This document shows positions 18,810 through 26,612 of a DNA stretch of 64,000 nucleotides, in pieces (the first letter of the stretch is position 1; each line of letters opens with the position of its first letter). The notes beneath the pieces are model-generated. The model saw only the letters and a program-made list of their open reading frames with translations, had not been told where the DNA came from and searched no databases. Source of the DNA: Desulfovibrio legallii. GTDB taxonomy: Bacteria; Desulfobacterota; Desulfovibrionia; Desulfovibrionales; Desulfovibrionaceae. Both the position numbers and the translations under genes were made by a program. The stretch covers positions 149,346 to 213,345 of the forward strand of contig NZ_SIXC01000001.1 in the NCBI RefSeq assembly GCF_004309735.1. Direction: 5' to 3'.

Positions 18810-19533
18810 AAAACTGCTCCGCTCTTTTGTGTTGGCTGTCTGCATGTTCGCCGTTTCAGGTTGCGGCATCATAGACCTCATCTATCTGCCGCCGGCTGAA
18901 GACACCGCGCAGGAGATTTTTGAAGCCGCCAACGACGCCATGAGTGAAAAAAACTATGTGCGCGCCGTGGAACTGTACAACAAACTGCGCGATAACTACC
19001 CCTTTAGTCCCTATACTGTAGACGCTGAGCTTTCATTGGCAGACGCCTACTATCTGGACGAGGAGTATGCGCTCGCGTCAGAAACGTACAAGGATTTCGA
19101 ATCGTTGCACCCCCGGCATGAGGCCATACCCTATGTGCTCTACCAGACGGGCATGTCCCTCATGAAGCAGTTCCATTCCATCGATCGGGCCACCACAGAG
19201 CTGGAAGCCGCCTACGAATACTTCAACCGACTGTGTCAGACCTTCCCCGACTCGCCGTACGTCAAGAGTGCGCAGGAGAACATGATTGCCTGCCGCAAGC
19301 TCATGGCCGAACACGAGCTGTATATTGCGGACGTGTTCTGGCACATGAAGAAATATGGTCCTGCCTGGCGTCGCTACGACTACATCGTCAACAGCTTCAA
19401 AGATGTTCCGGAAGTAGCCGAGCACGCCAAGGAAAAAAGTTTGGCCGCCTACCACAACTATCGTGAAGACCAGGCCAGACTCACGCGGGAAAAACGCCAG
19501 GGCTCCTGGAAAGAATGGTTCACCTGGCTGTAG
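18802..19533 (+). CDS. bamD: Outer membrane assembly lipoprotein BamD
   Basis: 243 aa. Signal peptide with lipobox VSGC, then the BamD/YfiO fold of TPR-like helices: AANDAMSEKNYVRAVELYNKL, FSPYTVDAELSLADAYY, HEAIPYVLYQTGMS, FPDSPYVKSAQENM. BamD is the essential lipoprotein of the BAM complex that inserts beta-barrel proteins in the outer membrane. ATG 18802 lies inside the end of trxB, so translation is likely coupled. Confidence 0.93.
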   Translation: MPKKLLRSFVLAVCMFAVSGCGIIDLIYLPPAEDTAQEIFEAANDAMSEKNYVRAVELYNKLRDNYPFSPYTVDAELSLADAYYLDEEYALASETYKDFESLHPRHEAIPYVLYQTGMSLMKQFHSIDRATTELEAAYEYFNRLCQTFPDSPYVKSAQENMIACRKLMAEHELYIADVFWHMKKYGPAWRRYDYIVNSFKDVPEVAEHAKEKSLAAYHNYREDQARLTREKRQGSWKEWFTWL

Positions 19534-19587
19534 CGTTTTAGCACCCCGGCACGCACGGTCGTGGCTTGTGGGGCGCGTCTGAAAATC

Positions 19588-19634
19588 CGACCACCTTTTC
19601 CCGGCTGGGTGTGCCCGCCGGGAAAAGGTGGTCG
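19588..19634 (+). terminator. Perfect 18-bp hairpin after bamD
   Basis: Arms 19588-19605 and 19617-19634 (CGACCACCTTTTCCCGGC and its exact reverse complement) with an 11-nt loop. It is the strongest hairpin in the window and lies between bamD and the CDF gene. No T-run follows on either strand, so termination is inferred from position only. Confidence 0.55.
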
Positions 19635-19677
19635 CGCAACCGGGCCTGCACACGGACCGGAACAGTACGAGAGCGGC

Positions 19678-21144
19678 ATGGCAACCGCACCAGCCCCTGT
19701 ACCCACATCAGAAAGCAACGAAAAACAAAAAGCCGCAGTGGTTTCCCTGCTGGCCGCGCTGGGGCTTACCCTGCTCAAACTGGCCGTGGGCCTGACCACC
19801 AACAGCCTGGGCATTCTTTCCGAGGCCTTGCACAGCGGCCTGGATCTCCTGGCCGCAGCCATGACCCTGCTGGCCGTGCGTATTGCCGCCAAACCCGCGG
19901 ACCAGGGGCACCCCTACGGCCACGGCAAGGTGGAAAACCTCTCTGCTTTGGGTCAGACCTTGCTGCTTTTTCTGACCTGCGTCTGGGTGGTGCATGAAGG
20001 CGTGACGCGTCTGCTCGCCGGGGCCAGCCCTGTGACGCCCTCACTTTGGGGCGTGGGCGTCATGGCCGTTTCCATGGCCGTGGATATTAACCGCGTGCGC
20101 ATCCTGCGCCGGGTGGCCCGCCGCTATAAAAGTCAGGCCCTGGAGGCCGACGCCCTGCATTTTTCCACGGATATTCTGTCCTCGGCCGTGGTGCTGGCCG
20201 GCGTTCTGGCCGTCTGGCTGGCGGCGGCGCTGCGCCTGCCAGAGCCCCTGCACCGGATGCTGGCGCAGGCCGACACCGTGGCCGCGCTTCTGGTGGCGGT
20301 CATTATTTTCCGCGCCAGCCTGCACATGGCCGCCACGGCGGTAAACACGCTCATGGATTCCGGTTCAGCCGAAGCGCAGCAGGGCGTGATCCGGGCCGTA
20401 CAGGCCGTGCCGGGCATAGCTGAAGTGCGTCGCGCGCGGGTGCGCGTGAGCGGCCCGCAGAGTTTTGTGGACCTTACCGTGGGGGTTGCGCCCGGCCTGC
20501 GTGTGTCCGATGGGCACCGTCTGGCCCACGAGGCGGAAGTGGCCGTGGCTGGGGTGCTGCCCGGCGCGGACGTCACCGTACATGTGGAACCCGCCAAGGT
20601 GCGGGGTGCGGGCGATCCTTTTGCCCTGGTGCAGCGGCTGGCCTCAGAGCATGGCCTTGCCGTGCACAATGTGCACATTCTGCACGCAGATACGGGCGCA
20701 CGCATTGAGCTGCATGTGGAGTTGCCGGGCGACACGCCCTATGCCCAGGCCTACGCCCGCGTGGGGAACTTTGAAGCGGGCCTAGGCAAAGCCTTGCCCG
20801 GCGTGGAAGTGCTGAGCCACCTGGAGCCGGAAAATCCCGTTGCCGCACAGGAAGCCGGGGCCGCCGTGTCCGTGCCTCTGGCGGACATGGCCTGGGAGGA
20901 AATCCGCAAGGCCACGGCACAGGAGCCGCTGGTCAGCAACCCACACCGCTTTGCCACCTACACCCTGCCAGAGCAGGGCGTCTGTCTTTCCTTTCACTGC
21001 GGCGTCAATGGCACTCTCAGCGTAGAAGAGGCCCATACGGTCTGCAACCGTCTGGAGCAGCGCATCCGTGCGGCGGTGCCCTTGGTGGGGCGCATCGTCA
21101 TCCACATGGAGCCGGAAGCCCCTGCCGGAGGAGTCCGGGCCTGA
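19678..21144 (+). CDS. Cation diffusion facilitator (CDF) metal transporter with extended C-terminus
   Basis: 488 aa. The N-terminal CDF membrane domain has SLGILSEALHSGLDLLAA (metal-site His and Asp on TM2), the HPYGHGKVENLSAL loop, and ADALHFSTDILSS (second His/Asp pair on TM5). CDF proteins export Zn2+, Fe2+, Mn2+ or similar from the cytosol by proton antiport. The C-terminal cytosolic part is about 200 residues, twice the usual length, and looks like tandem dimerisation domains. ATG 19678 was chosen because the longer frame runs through the upstream hairpin. Confidence 0.9.
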   Translation: MATAPAPVPTSESNEKQKAAVVSLLAALGLTLLKLAVGLTTNSLGILSEALHSGLDLLAAAMTLLAVRIAAKPADQGHPYGHGKVENLSALGQTLLLFLTCVWVVHEGVTRLLAGASPVTPSLWGVGVMAVSMAVDINRVRILRRVARRYKSQALEADALHFSTDILSSAVVLAGVLAVWLAAALRLPEPLHRMLAQADTVAALLVAVIIFRASLHMAATAVNTLMDSGSAEAQQGVIRAVQAVPGIAEVRRARVRVSGPQSFVDLTVGVAPGLRVSDGHRLAHEAEVAVAGVLPGADVTVHVEPAKVRGAGDPFALVQRLASEHGLAVHNVHILHADTGARIELHVELPGDTPYAQAYARVGNFEAGLGKALPGVEVLSHLEPENPVAAQEAGAAVSVPLADMAWEEIRKATAQEPLVSNPHRFATYTLPEQGVCLSFHCGVNGTLSVEEAHTVCNRLEQRIRAAVPLVGRIVIHMEPEAPAGGVRA

Positions 21145-21163
21145 AGCCGGGAAGTTTAGCATC

Positions 21164-21290
21164 TAGAGCAGTTTACGAATGAAATGAGTTAATTGCTCTG
21201 CAAGGATTTTCTTGAAAATCCTTGCCACGAAATGCGAGAAGGCAGGCTTTGCCTGCCGTAAGCGAGCATTTCAAGTGTTTAAATATTCTA
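21164..21290 (+). repeat. Family A repeat, copy 1 (MITE-like)
   Basis: Nearly identical to 29712-29837. The element starts GAGCAGTTTACG and ends with an imperfect inverted copy of its first 21 bases (about 15 of 21 match in copy 2), with TA on both sides. Inside are three hairpins: AGAGCA/TGCTCT, GCAAGGATTTT/AAAATCCTTGC (21200-21225, 11 bp, 4-nt loop) and GGCAGGC/GCCTGCC (21241-21257). Confidence 0.85.
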
Positions 21291-21300
21291 GAGAAGATTG

Positions 21301-21326
21301 CCTTTGAGAATGTGTATTCTCAAAGG
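21301..21326 (+). other. 11-bp hairpin between family A and family B repeats
   Basis: CCTTTGAGAAT (21301-21311) and ATTCTCAAAGG (21316-21326) form a perfect stem with a GTGT loop. Confidence 0.6.
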
Positions 21327-21521
21327 TTACGGCACGCTCGTTCCGGCGCTTACCCGAGCAAATACATAGCGCTGCTGTCTTTGCCCGTAACTTCCTTTGT
21401 TGTAATGGGCCAAGCTCCTGCGTCGCACAACGGCTGCAGCTACGCTTGCGCGCCACGGCGGGCAGGCGGCGGTCGTCTGCTTACGCAACCGCCAGAGCAT
21501 GTTAACGTTGCAATGCCGCGA
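21327..21521 (+). repeat. Family B repeat, copy 1
   Basis: Shares with three other places the order TTACGGCACGCTCGTT, GCGCAAATA-like, CTGCTGTCTTTGCCCGTAAC, CGGCTGCAGCTACGCTTGCG, GTCTGCTTACRCAA and AACGTTGCAATGC. It directly follows family A copy 1. The 150 bases after it, up to the end of engB, hold nothing I recognise. Confidence 0.8.
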
Positions 21522-21670
21522 TGGAGATTGTGCAAAGAAAAGCCGCGTCTCTGCGGTTTGGTCGCGACGCTGCGCAACTGACGTGGGCCGGCATCCCCGT
21601 GGCGGGCGTTTCCGGCGGAAAGCATTCCCTGGTGGGCCTGCTCCGTGCAGTGCGGATAGCGCTCACTGCG

Positions 21671-22303
21671 TTATTCCAGACAGGCTTGTCTGCTCTCTTT
21701 TTCCACAGCTGCAGAGCCGTCCGCCGGGGATATGCCTGCCGCCGCACCAAGGCAGCGCCACAGTTCGTCCAGCCCCAGGCCTGTGGAGGCGGCCGTCAGC
21801 AGCGGGCGGCGGGGCAGCAGGGCTTCCCATTCCTTTTGGCGGGCGGCGCGTTCGCGCTGGTTGCATTTGTCGGCCTTGGTCAATATGGGCAGCAGGGGCA
21901 GGCCGTGGGTGCGGGCAAAATCCACCAGGTTTTTGTCCAGCTGCTGCGGGGGCAGGCGGCAGTCCAGCAACAGGGCCAGAGCACGCAGGGCCTGGCAGCC
22001 CAGAAAGTATTTTTCCATGAGGCGGGCCCACTTTTCTCGTTCAGCATGGCTGGCGCGGGCATAGCCGTAGCCCGGCAGATCCACCAGGTAAAAGCCCGTC
22101 GGCTCCACGCGGTAAAAATTGATGGAACGTGTCTTGCCCGGCGTGGCGCTGACCTTGGCCAGCTTGCGACGACCGGCCAGGGCGTTGAGCAGGGAGGATT
22201 TGCCCACATTGGAGCGGCCGGCCAAAGCGATCTGCGCCTCGGGACGGTCCATGAGCTGATCGGGAGTGTAGACCGTGGCTTCCAGAGCAAGGGTAGGGCG
22301 CAT
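21671..22303 (-). CDS. engB: Ribosome biogenesis GTPase EngB/YsxC
   Basis: A 210-aa TRAFAC GTPase involved in large-subunit ribosome assembly. G1 is [13 protein letters not shown], switch I region carries [12 protein letters not shown]3 is DLPGYGYA, and G4 is TKADK. Length fits the family. ATG 22303 is preceded by GAGG; the upstream in-frame ATG at 22375 adds 24 non-conserved residues. It is divergent from efp. Confidence 0.94.
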   Translation of the reverse strand: MRPTLALEATVYTPDQLMDRPEAQIALAGRSNVGKSSLLNALAGRRKLAKVSATPGKTRSINFYRVEPTGFYLVDLPGYGYARASHAEREKWARLMEKYFLGCQALRALALLLDCRLPPQQLDKNLVDFARTHGLPLLPILTKADKCNQRERAARQKEWEALLPRRPLLTAASTGLGLDELWRCLGAAAGISPADGSAAVEKESRQACLE

Positions 22304-22335
22304 ACAAACCTCATGTGTTGCTTGAAGGCTGTGCC

Positions 22336-22363
22336 TTGACAAGCGCCTGATGTTGGATAAGAA
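22336..22363 (+). promoter_or_regulatory. Candidate promoter for efp
   Basis: TTGACA (22336-22341), 16-bp spacer, TAAGAA (22358-22363). A good -35 but a weak -10; it sits in the engB/efp divergent gap. Confidence 0.35.
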
Positions 22364-22540
22364 GTATGGATTCACAGCGCTGCCCTACGGCAAGCGCTCT
22401 TTACGGTAGCCGCTCTCGCTCCCCTTGGCAAATGCCGGCTGACCCGGCTGCCCGGCGGCGCAGGGTCCGAATGGGCCCGGTCGCGCGCCGGGAGTGTGCG
22501 CGATGCACCATCCCGAATCCGCTTTTATGGAGGAAAACCC

Positions 22541-23098
22541 ATGTATTCAACCACGGATTTCCGCAAGGGCCTGAAGATTGAAGTGGAGGGCACCCCTTAC
22601 GAAATTGTGGAGTTTCAGCACTTCAAGCCCGGCAAGGGCGGCGCGATGGTGCGCACCAAGCTGCGCAACATCCTCACTGGCCGTATGCAGGACATCACCT
22701 TTCGTTCCGGTGAAAAGGTGGAGAAGCCCGATCTGGAAACCCGCGACATGCAGTTTCTTTATCGTGAAGACGATAATCTCATTTTCATGGATATGACCTC
22801 CTACGAACAGATGCAGATGCACATCAACGCCACGGACGGCAAGGAAGGTTTCCTTAAGGATGGGCAGGAATGTCGCGTGCTGTTCTACAAGGGCAATCCG
22901 CTGGATGTGGATATTCCCCTGAGCCTAGTGCTGGAAGTGGTGGAAACCGAACCCGGCGCCAAGGGCGATACGGTGAGCAACGTCACCAAGGCCGCCAAGC
23001 TGGAAACCGGCATCTCGGTTCAGGTGCCCATTTTCGTCAATGAGGGCGACCGCATCAAGGTGGACACCCGTACCAAGGAATACCTGGGTCGGGAATAG
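22541..23098 (+). CDS. efp: Elongation factor P
   Basis: 185 aa, three-domain EF-P that relieves ribosome stalling at polyproline. The modification loop is KPGKGGA with K32 at the tip, followed by the EF-P signature [10 protein letters not shown] and the C-terminal [22 protein letters not shown] precedes the ATG. The ftsK gene follows at once. Confidence 0.97.
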   Translation: MYSTTDFRKGLKIEVEGTPYEIVEFQHFKPGKGGAMVRTKLRNILTGRMQDITFRSGEKVEKPDLETRDMQFLYREDDNLIFMDMTSYEQMQMHINATDGKEGFLKDGQECRVLFYKGNPLDVDIPLSLVLEVVETEPGAKGDTVSNVTKAAKLETGISVQVPIFVNEGDRIKVDTRTKEYLGRE

Positions 23099-23121
23099 TC
23101 CTGTCCAGGGAGGGTAGCCCT

Positions 23122-25632
23122 ACGGATTCCCACAAGTTCAGTCGCGAGCTTTTCGGCCTTTTTCTGCTGTTCTGGGCTTTACTGCTTCTGCTCAGCCTGG
23201 GCAGTTTTGACGCCAATGACCCCAGCCTCAACCATGTGGTCAGCGGCGCGGCAGTGGTGCACAACAAAGCGGGGCTGTTCGGCGCTTACGCTGCAGGTTT
23301 TCTTAACGACGTGTTTGGCGTGGTGGCCCTGCTTTGCCCGCTGGCTTTTGGGGCGCTGGGCGCTGCGTGCATTTCTCCCGCTTACAGTCTGCATTGGCTG
23401 CGCTGGTGCGGCTTTTTCCTTATGACGCTCTGCCTGCTGGTGCTGGCGGCGGCAGGGGATTTTTCCGTGGGCGACCTCTGGGGCGGCGGCATGGTGGGCA
23501 GCGCCCTGCACAATAACGCCAGCCACTATCTCAGCCCCGGCGGTTCAGCCCTGCTCTGGCTGTTTGTGGCCCTGGTGGGCACGCAGCTGGCGGGCAATAT
23601 CTCCTGGTTTACCCTGGCCGGCCGGCTGGGGCGCTGGCTGCACGCCCGCTGGCTGACCTGGCGGGAAAAGGCCGCGCAAAAAGAAAAAGCGTCCGCTTCC
23701 GAAGCTGTCAGCTTTGCCGAGCCGGAACCTGCGGCAGCAGGCGCGGAAGAGACTCCCGTGCTGGATCGCCTGCTGGCCCGTTGGCGCCTGCCCGCGCGTG
23801 ATCTCTGGACCAGGCTGCTGGATAAACTGGGCGACATCCGGCCCACTGCAGGGCGGCTGCCCAGGGTCTATGAGGACGGTAACCCCATAGATGCGCCTGG
23901 GTCGGGCAGTTTGGGGGCAGCTGACTCCGGCACGGAGCAGCCTGACGCGGACGCCCCACCCGTTAAAGGGGCGGATTCCGTGGCTCCGGGCACGGCGTCG
24001 GGCTTTGCGCTTGACGATGACCCCTTCCCCCGGGCTGAAGCCTTCGGGCCTGCGACGCCTTCTACGCCTGTCGCGCCTGCCGACGCGGCAAAGCCGCAAC
24101 CCGCTCCTGAAGAAGCGCCTGCCGCTCCCGCCCCTGAGGAGAAAGCCCCGCGCGGCGGTGGGGTGCGGGCCGCTTTGGCCCCCCTGCTGGGCAAAAAGGC
24201 CCCCATTCCTCTGCCTGGCCTGGACCTGCTGGCCCCCCCGACCAAAACGGCGGGCGGTCCGGCCCGGGAAGACCGGGAGGCCAGGGGCAAGGCCCTTATC
24301 GCCTGCCTCAAGGATTTTGACATTCAGGGCGAGCTGGTGCGCATTACACCCGGCCCCGTGGTCACCATGTATGAAGTGCGCCCGGCGCCCGGCATCCGGG
24401 TGAGCCGCATCGCCAATCTGAGCGACGACCTTTCCTTGGCCCTCAAAGCCATTGCCGTACGCATCCAGGCCCCCATACCCGGCACGGACACCGTCGGCAT
24501 AGAGATCCCCAATGAGAACCGTGAAACCGTCAATTTTCGCGAGCTGGCGGCCTGCGAGGCCTTCCGCAAGGGCTGCGGCCCTCTGACCATGATCCTCGGC
24601 AAGGACATTGCCGGGCAGCCCTACATGGCCGATCTGACCCGCATGCCGCACCTGCTGGTGGCCGGGGCTACTGGCGCGGGCAAAAGCGTCTGCCTCAACG
24701 GCATCCTCATCAGCCTGCTTTACCGCACGCAGCCGGAAGACCTGCAGCTTTTGCTGGTGGACCCCAAGCGCATCGAAATGGCCGTGTATGCCGACGAACC
24801 GCACCTGGTGCACCCCGTGGTCACGGAAATGAGCGAGGCCAAAAACGCCCTGGACTGGGCCGTGCACGAGATGGACCGCCGCTACGAAGCCATGGCCCGG
24901 CTGGGCGTGCGCAACGTGGCCGGCTTTAACCAGAAGCTGGCCGCCTACAAAAATGACCTGCCGTCCGACTTTGCCGACCTGGAGCCTTTGCCTTATCTGG
25001 TCATTGTCATCGACGAGCTGGCGGACCTTATGATGACCGCCGCCCGCGAGGTGGAAACCAGCATTGTGCGTCTGGCCCAGCTGGCCCGCGCGGCGGGCAT
25101 CCACATGATTCTGGCCACCCAGCGCCCCAGCGTGGATGTGGTCACGGGGCTGATCAAGGCCAATTTCCCCTGCCGCATTTCCTTCCAGGTCACTTCCAAG
25201 CACGATTCGCGCACCATTCTGGACCAGGTGGGCGCGGAACACCTGCTGGGCCGGGGCGACATGCTCTTCAAGCCCAGCGGCGGCCGTCTGCTGCGCCTGC
25301 ACGGCCCCTTCCTGAGCGACGAGGAGGTGCAGCGCGTGGTGGCCCACTGGAAGCGCCACCTGCGGCCTTCCTATAAGGTGGATTTTGCGCAGTGGAGCCC
25401 GGAAGCGGCCAACGGCGGTTCCGGCGGCGGTGGCGGCGGCGATGCGGCCCAGGATCCTCTGTATAGCGAAGTGCAGGTTTTTGTAAGCGAGCAGGGCAGG
25501 GCCTCCATATCCCTGGTGCAACGGCGTTTCAAAATCGGTTTCAACCGCGCCGCCCGCCTGGTAGAGCAACTGGAGCAGGACGGCATCATCGGCCCGGCCG
25601 ACGGCAGCAAACCCAGGGCGGTGGTGAAGTAA
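23122..25632 (+). CDS. ftsK: DNA translocase FtsK/SpoIIIE, probable ACG start
   Basis: About 836 aa. Four N-terminal membrane helices, of which TM1 (FGLFLLFWALLLLLSLGSF) lies upstream of the first standard start codon (GTG 23236). A Pro/Ala-rich linker follows (about residues 200-360), then the RecA-like motor with Walker A AGATGAGKSVCLNG and Walker B LVIVIDELADLMM, and a C-terminal winged-helix gamma domain (YSEVQVFVSEQGRASISLVQ) that reads polar KOPS-like sites. FtsK pumps DNA at the septum and activates dimer resolution. GGGAGGG at 23108-23114 sits 7 nt before ACG 23122; no ATG, GTG or TTG occurs in frame before 23236. Confidence 0.93.
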   Translation, partial: TDSHKFSRELFGLFLLFWALLLLLSLGSFDANDPSLNHVVSGAAVVHNKAGLFGAYAAGFLNDVFGVVALLCPLAFGALGAACISPAYSLHWLRWCGFFLMTLCLLVLAAAGDFSVGDLWGGGMVGSALHNNASHYLSPGGSALLWLFVALVGTQLAGNISWFTLAGRLGRWLHARWLTWREKAAQKEKASASEAVSFAEPEPAAAGAEETPVLDRLLARWRLPARDLWTRLLDKLGDIRPTAGRLPRVYEDGNPIDAPGSGSLGAADSGTEQPDADAPPVKGADSVAPGTASGFALDDDPFPRAEAFGPATPSTPVAPADAAKPQPAPEEAPAAPAPEEKAPRGGGVRAALAPLLGKKAPIPLPGLDLLAPPTKTAGGPAREDREARGKALIACLKDFDIQGELVRITPGPVVTMYEVRPAPGIRVSRIANLSDDLSLALKAIAVRIQAPIPGTDTVGIEIPNENRETVNFRELAACEAFRKGCGPLTMILGKDIAGQPYMADLTRMPHLLVAGATGAGKSVCLNGILISLLYRTQPEDLQLLLVDPKRIEMAVYADEPHLVHPVVTEMSEAKNALDWAVHEMDRRYEAMARLGVRNVAGFNQKLAAYKNDLPSDFADLEPLPYLVIVIDELADLMMTAAREVETSIVRLAQLARAAGIHMILATQRPSVDVVTGLIKANFPCRISFQVTSKHDSRTILDQVGAEHLLGRGDMLFKPSGGRLLRLHGPFLSDEEVQRVVAHWKRHLRPSYKVDFAQWSPEAANGGSGGGGGGDAAQDPLYSEVQVFVSEQGRASISLVQRRFKIGFNRAARLVEQLEQDGIIGPADGSKPRAVVK

Positions 25633-25729
25633 CCCTCGCCCCGCGGCGGCCCGGACGCCGGACCAGACACCTTTCGGCGACGCCCGGCTGCGCGCCGTCG
25701 GAAAAGGCGGCTTCGGCCGCGGAGGAAGT

Positions 25730-26401
25730 ATGCGCGCTCTTGTCCTGGCATTTCTGGCCCTGGCCCTGTGCGCTCCCGCCCCGGCGGCGAGCGCTGCCGA
25801 CCCTCTGACGCAGACCATTCAGGCCCGCTACGAAAAACTGCAGGCTTTTTCCGCCGGCTTCACCCAGACCCTCAGCCACAAGGAGAGCGGCTCGGTGGAG
25901 CAACGGCAGGGCACGCTGCTGTTCCAAAAGCCCCTGCGCATCCGCTGGCAGACGGCACGGCCCCATGAAGAAACGCTGGTGGTCACGGACAGGGAGATCT
26001 GGGACTATCTGCCCGACGAAGACGTGGCCTATCGCTACCCGCCGAGCCTGGTGCAGGATTCACGCAGCATTATCCAGGTCATCACCGGTCAGGCCGCCCT
26101 TACCAAAGACTTTGAAATCAAGAATGAAGGACAGGACGATGGTCTGGTCAGGCTGCGGCTCTACCCCAAAGACCCTTCGCCGCAGATGGTGGAGGCCGTC
26201 ATCTGGGTGGAGCGGAATACGGGCTATATCCGTCGGGCCGCCATCACGGATTTTTACGGCAACGGCAACGACGTGCGCCTCACCAGCTTTACGCCCGACG
26301 CCCGTCTGGAGGCCGGGGCCTTCAGCTTTACGCCGCCCAAGGGCATAGAGGTGGAAGACCGCATTGACCATAAGGTTCCCGAACGGGAACTGTTCAAATA
26401 A
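25730..26401 (+). CDS. lolA: Outer-membrane lipoprotein carrier LolA
   Basis: 223 aa with a cleavable signal peptide (APAASA then ADPL). The mature part matches LolA: IQARYEKLQAFSAGFTQ, GTLLFQKPLRIRWQ, and a late segment with NDVRLTSFTPDA and GAFSFTPPKGIEV. LolA ferries lipoproteins across the periplasm to the outer membrane, fitting the several lipoprotein genes nearby. It is about 100 nt downstream of ftsK, a frequent arrangement in proteobacteria. Confidence 0.93.
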   Translation: MRALVLAFLALALCAPAPAASAADPLTQTIQARYEKLQAFSAGFTQTLSHKESGSVEQRQGTLLFQKPLRIRWQTARPHEETLVVTDREIWDYLPDEDVAYRYPPSLVQDSRSIIQVITGQAALTKDFEIKNEGQDDGLVRLRLYPKDPSPQMVEAVIWVERNTGYIRRAAITDFYGNGNDVRLTSFTPDARLEAGAFSFTPPKGIEVEDRIDHKVPERELFK

Positions 26402-26540
26402 TTTTTTCGGCGCCTGCGGCCGCTTGTGCCGCCTGTCGCGTACGGCCGGGCAGCGGGTAAAAAATACCCAGCTGCGTAAAAGTCACCCACTTTTGCCGAC
26501 AAACAGGCGCAGCGTCGCTGCGGAACCCTGCCGGGCCGCA

Positions 26541-26569
26541 TTGTTTTTCTACCAGAGATAGCATAGAAT
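26541..26569 (+). promoter_or_regulatory. Predicted promoter of rpsA
   Basis: TTGTTT (26541-26546), 17-bp spacer, TAGAAT (26564-26569). A start near 26576 would give a leader of about 37 nt before ATG 26613. Confidence 0.5.
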
Positions 26570-26612
26570 TTATAACTCAAGTATGAAATCCGCTTGTGAA
26601 GGAGCAGGAAAG

